Positions 46,991-48,854 of a stretch of DNA of 48,854 bases are shown piece by piece (within the stretch, counting starts at the first letter, position 1; each line of letters begins with the position of its first letter). The notes under the pieces were generated by a model. The model was given only the letters and a program-made list of their open reading frames with translations, did no database searches and was not told where the DNA came from. This DNA comes from an uncultured Pelagibacteraceae bacterium (GTDB lineage Bacteria > Pseudomonadota > Alphaproteobacteria > Pelagibacterales > Pelagibacteraceae). The DNA lies in assembly GCA_902515175.1 (NCBI GenBank), contig CABXTP010000002.1, positions 1 to 48,854 of the forward strand. Reading direction: 5' to 3'. A program made the translations under genes and the position numbers.

Positions 46991-47054
46991 AACAAATTCA
47001 AAATAAAGATTTTTTAATTAGAATCATCTACTGTGGTTAAAAAATGGAGGTCTA

Positions 47055-48344
47055 ATGTTAGATAACTACTTTAACTACAAAAAACATAAGACAGATTTTA
47101 AAACTGAAGTCATTGCAGGAGTGTCGACCTTTTTGACAATGGCTTATATAATGTTTTTAAATCCTGTCATACTCTCCGACGGCGGTTTTGATTTTGGTGG
47201 TGTTTTTACAGCAACAGCTCTTGCAGCAGCATTAGCTTGTTTTATTGCTGCATTTTACGCTAAAACTTGGCCAGTTGGACTTGCACCAGGAATGGGGATA
47301 AATGCATTTATCGCGTATGGTGTTTGTTTAGGAATGGAATACACTCCTGCTGAAGCACTTGGTGCGGTTTTAGTTGCAGGTGTAGTCTTCTTAATAATTT
47401 CATTAACCCCTTTAAGAGCTTGGTTAATTAATTCAATTCCAAAAAGTTTAAAATTAGGAATTGGTGCTGGAATAGGATTGTTTTTAGCAATTATTGGTTT
47501 TGAAATTATGGGACTTACTGCTGATAATCCAGTAACGCTTGTGCAACTTGGTGATGTTTCTAATCCTCTTCTGCTTTTAGGAGCTGGAGCATTTATTTCA
47601 ATGATAGTTATGGAAAAAATGAATATAAAAGGAAATATCATTATTGGAATAATTCTCTTTAGTGCAATTGCTTGGGTAACTGGATTAGGTAAATTTAATG
47701 GGGTTGTTTCTTCCCCGCCACCCATGACACACTTGATGACATTTGATTTAGGTGCTGCTTTAAGTGCTTCAATGGTAACTGTAATTTTCACTTTGTTTTT
47801 TATCGACTTTTTTGATACCGCAGGAACACTAACAAGTGTAGCGAATGTATCTGGAAAAATCGGCCCTGATGGGAAAATAAAAGATATCAACAAAGCTATG
47901 TTATCAGACAGTGCTTCTACAGTTGTTGGATCAGTTCTAGGTACTTCTACGGTTACTACCTATGTCGAAAGTGCGGCTGGAGTAAAAGCAGGTGGAAGAA
48001 CAGGAATGACATCCCTAGTGATTGGCGTCTTGTTTTTAGCTTGTTTATTCTTTAGTCCATTAGCAACGTCCTTACCAAAAGAGATTGATGGAGCTGCTTT
48101 GATATACATAGCAACATTATTTGTAAGAAATATTACAGATATTGAGTGGGATGATATAGCAGAGTCGGGGCCAGCAGTACTTGCAATGATCGCAATGCCA
48201 TTTACTTACTCTATCTCGAATGGAATTGCATTAGCCTTTGTTGCTTACGCGGCAGTAAAACTTTGTACTGGAAAATTTGATAGTACTAGTCCAGCTATTT
48301 GGGTAATAGCTGCTCTTAGTATTGTAAGTTTCTTAGTAGCTTAA
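47055..48344 (+). CDS. AzgA-type NCS2 purine permease
   Basis: This 429-aa inner-membrane transporter matches the AzgA group of the NCS2 family, which imports adenine, guanine, hypoxanthine or xanthine. The first part YKKHKTDFKTEVIAGVSTFLTMAYIMFLNPVIL is characteristic, as are PVGLAPGMGINAFIAYGVC, GIGAGIGLFLAIIGF, and FTLFFIDFFDTAGTLTSVANVSG, with GTSTVTTYVESAAGVKAGGRTGMTS as substrate-site region. About 12 helices are expected. The ribosome-binding site GGAGG lies 5 nt before the ATG. It faces a purine phosphoribosyltransferase gene, which fits a salvage role. Confidence 0.93.
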   Translation: MLDNYFNYKKHKTDFKTEVIAGVSTFLTMAYIMFLNPVILSDGGFDFGGVFTATALAAALACFIAAFYAKTWPVGLAPGMGINAFIAYGVCLGMEYTPAEALGAVLVAGVVFLIISLTPLRAWLINSIPKSLKLGIGAGIGLFLAIIGFEIMGLTADNPVTLVQLGDVSNPLLLLGAGAFISMIVMEKMNIKGNIIIGIILFSAIAWVTGLGKFNGVVSSPPPMTHLMTFDLGAALSASMVTVIFTLFFIDFFDTAGTLTSVANVSGKIGPDGKIKDINKAMLSDSASTVVGSVLGTSTVTTYVESAAGVKAGGRTGMTSLVIGVLFLACLFFSPLATSLPKEIDGAALIYIATLFVRNITDIEWDDIAESGPAVLAMIAMPFTYSISNGIALAFVAYAAVKLCTGKFDSTSPAIWVIAALSIVSFLVA

Positions 48345-48358
48345 AATAAAAAATTAAA

Positions 48359-48393
48359 AATTTGGGCGGCTTTTATTTGCCGCCCTTTTTTTT
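48359..48393. terminator. Bidirectional terminator between permease and phosphoribosyltransferase genes
   Basis: GGGCGGC (48364-48370) pairs with GCCGCCC (48379-48385) around an 8-nt AT loop and runs into a T tract to 48393. A-rich sequence precedes the stem on the other side. It ends the permease transcript and its U tract reaches the stop codon of the opposite gene. Confidence 0.9.
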
Positions 48394-48854
48394 ATTTTTG
48401 ATGTTTTTTGATTATTTCTTCAATCCTTATTTCTTCATAAATTTCAAATGGCTGTACAATCCACGGGTCCGCATCTAATTTAACTGCACAAAAATCAGGT
48501 TCAAATGTAGATTTTTTTTTTTTCCATAGAGTGGCTGTTTTTATATCTTCAATCTTACCCTTTATTGGTTCATATTTTCTTAACCAGTCTATACTTTTAT
48601 TAAAAGTAATTCCTGTATCTGATAAATCATCACAAAGTAAAATTCTTCCACCCATGTTAGGAGCTATTGAACTCATCTCCCTTGAAAATACAATGTCTCC
48701 TTGTTCATCTTCTGCGCCCTTGCCACTGTATGATTCTACTGCGAGGTAAGCACACTTTAATTTAAAAATTCTGCTAAGGACATCTATCATTGGGGCCGCA
48801 CCTCTCATAATACCAATTAAAATTGTCGGCTTATAGTTGCTTCTCTCAATTTGA
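48392..48854 (-). CDS. Purine (xanthine/guanine-type) phosphoribosyltransferase, 5' end outside the window
   Basis: The frame is open to the right edge of the window, giving 153 codons plus the stop. The visible part contains KPTILIGIMRGAAPMIDVLS and the PRPP-binding motif ILLCDDLSDTGITFNKSIDWL (acidic pair DD followed by DTG) near the middle. This is a purine-type phosphoribosyltransferase, which converts a free base and PRPP to the nucleotide, probably xanthine or hypoxanthine/guanine (Gpt-like). It faces the AzgA-type permease, which would import its substrate. The N-terminus lies beyond the window, so the exact subfamily is open. Confidence 0.82.
   Translation of the reverse strand, partial: QIERSNYKPTILIGIMRGAAPMIDVLSRIFKLKCAYLAVESYSGKGAEDEQGDIVFSREMSSIAPNMGGRILLCDDLSDTGITFNKSIDWLRKYEPIKGKIEDIKTATLWKKKKSTFEPDFCAVKLDADPWIVQPFEIYEEIRIEEIIKKHQK

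Noticed and set aside
46913-47054. Purine riboswitch before the permease gene
   Set aside because: I cannot find the three-way junction or the conserved loop bases; only a 6-bp inverted repeat is present.
47255-47893. 212-aa frame on the minus strand
   Set aside because: It is the complement of the well-supported purine permease gene; it is repetitive in Pro/Ile, has no family pattern and no ribosome-binding site.

Overview
The window is strongly AT-rich, densely packed chromosomal DNA from an alphaproteobacterium. It most likely belongs to the SAR11 clade (Pelagibacterales). The grounds are the base composition, the very short intergenic gaps (the largest is about 236 nt), the many ATGA start/stop overlaps, the alphaproteobacterial cta (cytochrome c oxidase) operon linked to thrC, surf1, ispH, thrB and rnhA, alphaproteobacterial small families (DUF2093, DUF3035, DUF2721, DUF924), and a gene remnant at the left edge that resembles a Blh/Brp retinal-forming dioxygenase. 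The assignment is inferred from gene content and style, not from a search. I see no rRNA, tRNA, CRISPR array, insertion sequence or prophage.

Layout. 1-2.5 kb (+): end of a blh-like gene, ispH, thrB, rnhA. 2.5-10.7 kb (-): a long operon reading rsmE, coxB, coxA, ctaB, a 41-codon coxF-like gene, ctaG, coxC, surf1, thrC, peroxiredoxin. 10.7-15.8 kb: mixed metabolic and hypothetical genes (haloacid dehalogenase, 62-aa CxxC protein, DUF924, DoxX, pirin, quinone oxidoreductase, DUF2721, ubiA). 15.8-20.6 kb (+): an envelope/lipid A block of msbA-like ABC transporter (with an apparent frameshift), waaA, lpxK and an lpxL-type acyltransferase. 20.6-29.1 kb: DUF2093, purD, rsmD, then on the minus strand a HAD phosphatase, ribF, ileS, lspA, a DUF3035 lipoprotein and pgi. 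29.2-31.2 kb (+): groES-groEL with an RpoH-type promoter and a strong terminator. 31.2-38.3 kb: small membrane protein, sulfotransferase, typA, YczE-type membrane protein, secreted hypothetical, pmbA, tldD. 38.4-43.9 kb: DCC thiol protein, small membrane protein, a lysine-rich coiled-coil protein, cfa, a DapA-superfamily protein, a GT9 glycosyltransferase and a membrane-anchored J-domain protein. 43.9-48.9 kb: oligopeptidase B, hsp20 behind an excellent RpoH promoter and a ROSE-like leader, a small lipoprotein, an AzgA-type purine permease, and a partial purine phosphoribosyltransferase facing it.

Main points of interest: (1) the hsp20 leader combines a near-perfect sigma32-type promoter with a hairpin that pairs a UUGCU-type motif with the Shine-Dalgarno sequence, the hallmark of ROSE RNA thermometers; (2) the msbA-like gene is broken in an A8 tract between the ABC signature and Walker B; (3) a 41-codon coxF-like gene sits in the cox operon with ATGA overlaps on both sides; (4) a lysine-saturated coiled-coil protein has no function I recognise; (5) four convergent gene pairs end in the same 4-nt antiparallel stop-codon overlap. 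Most of the window is otherwise core housekeeping sequence.
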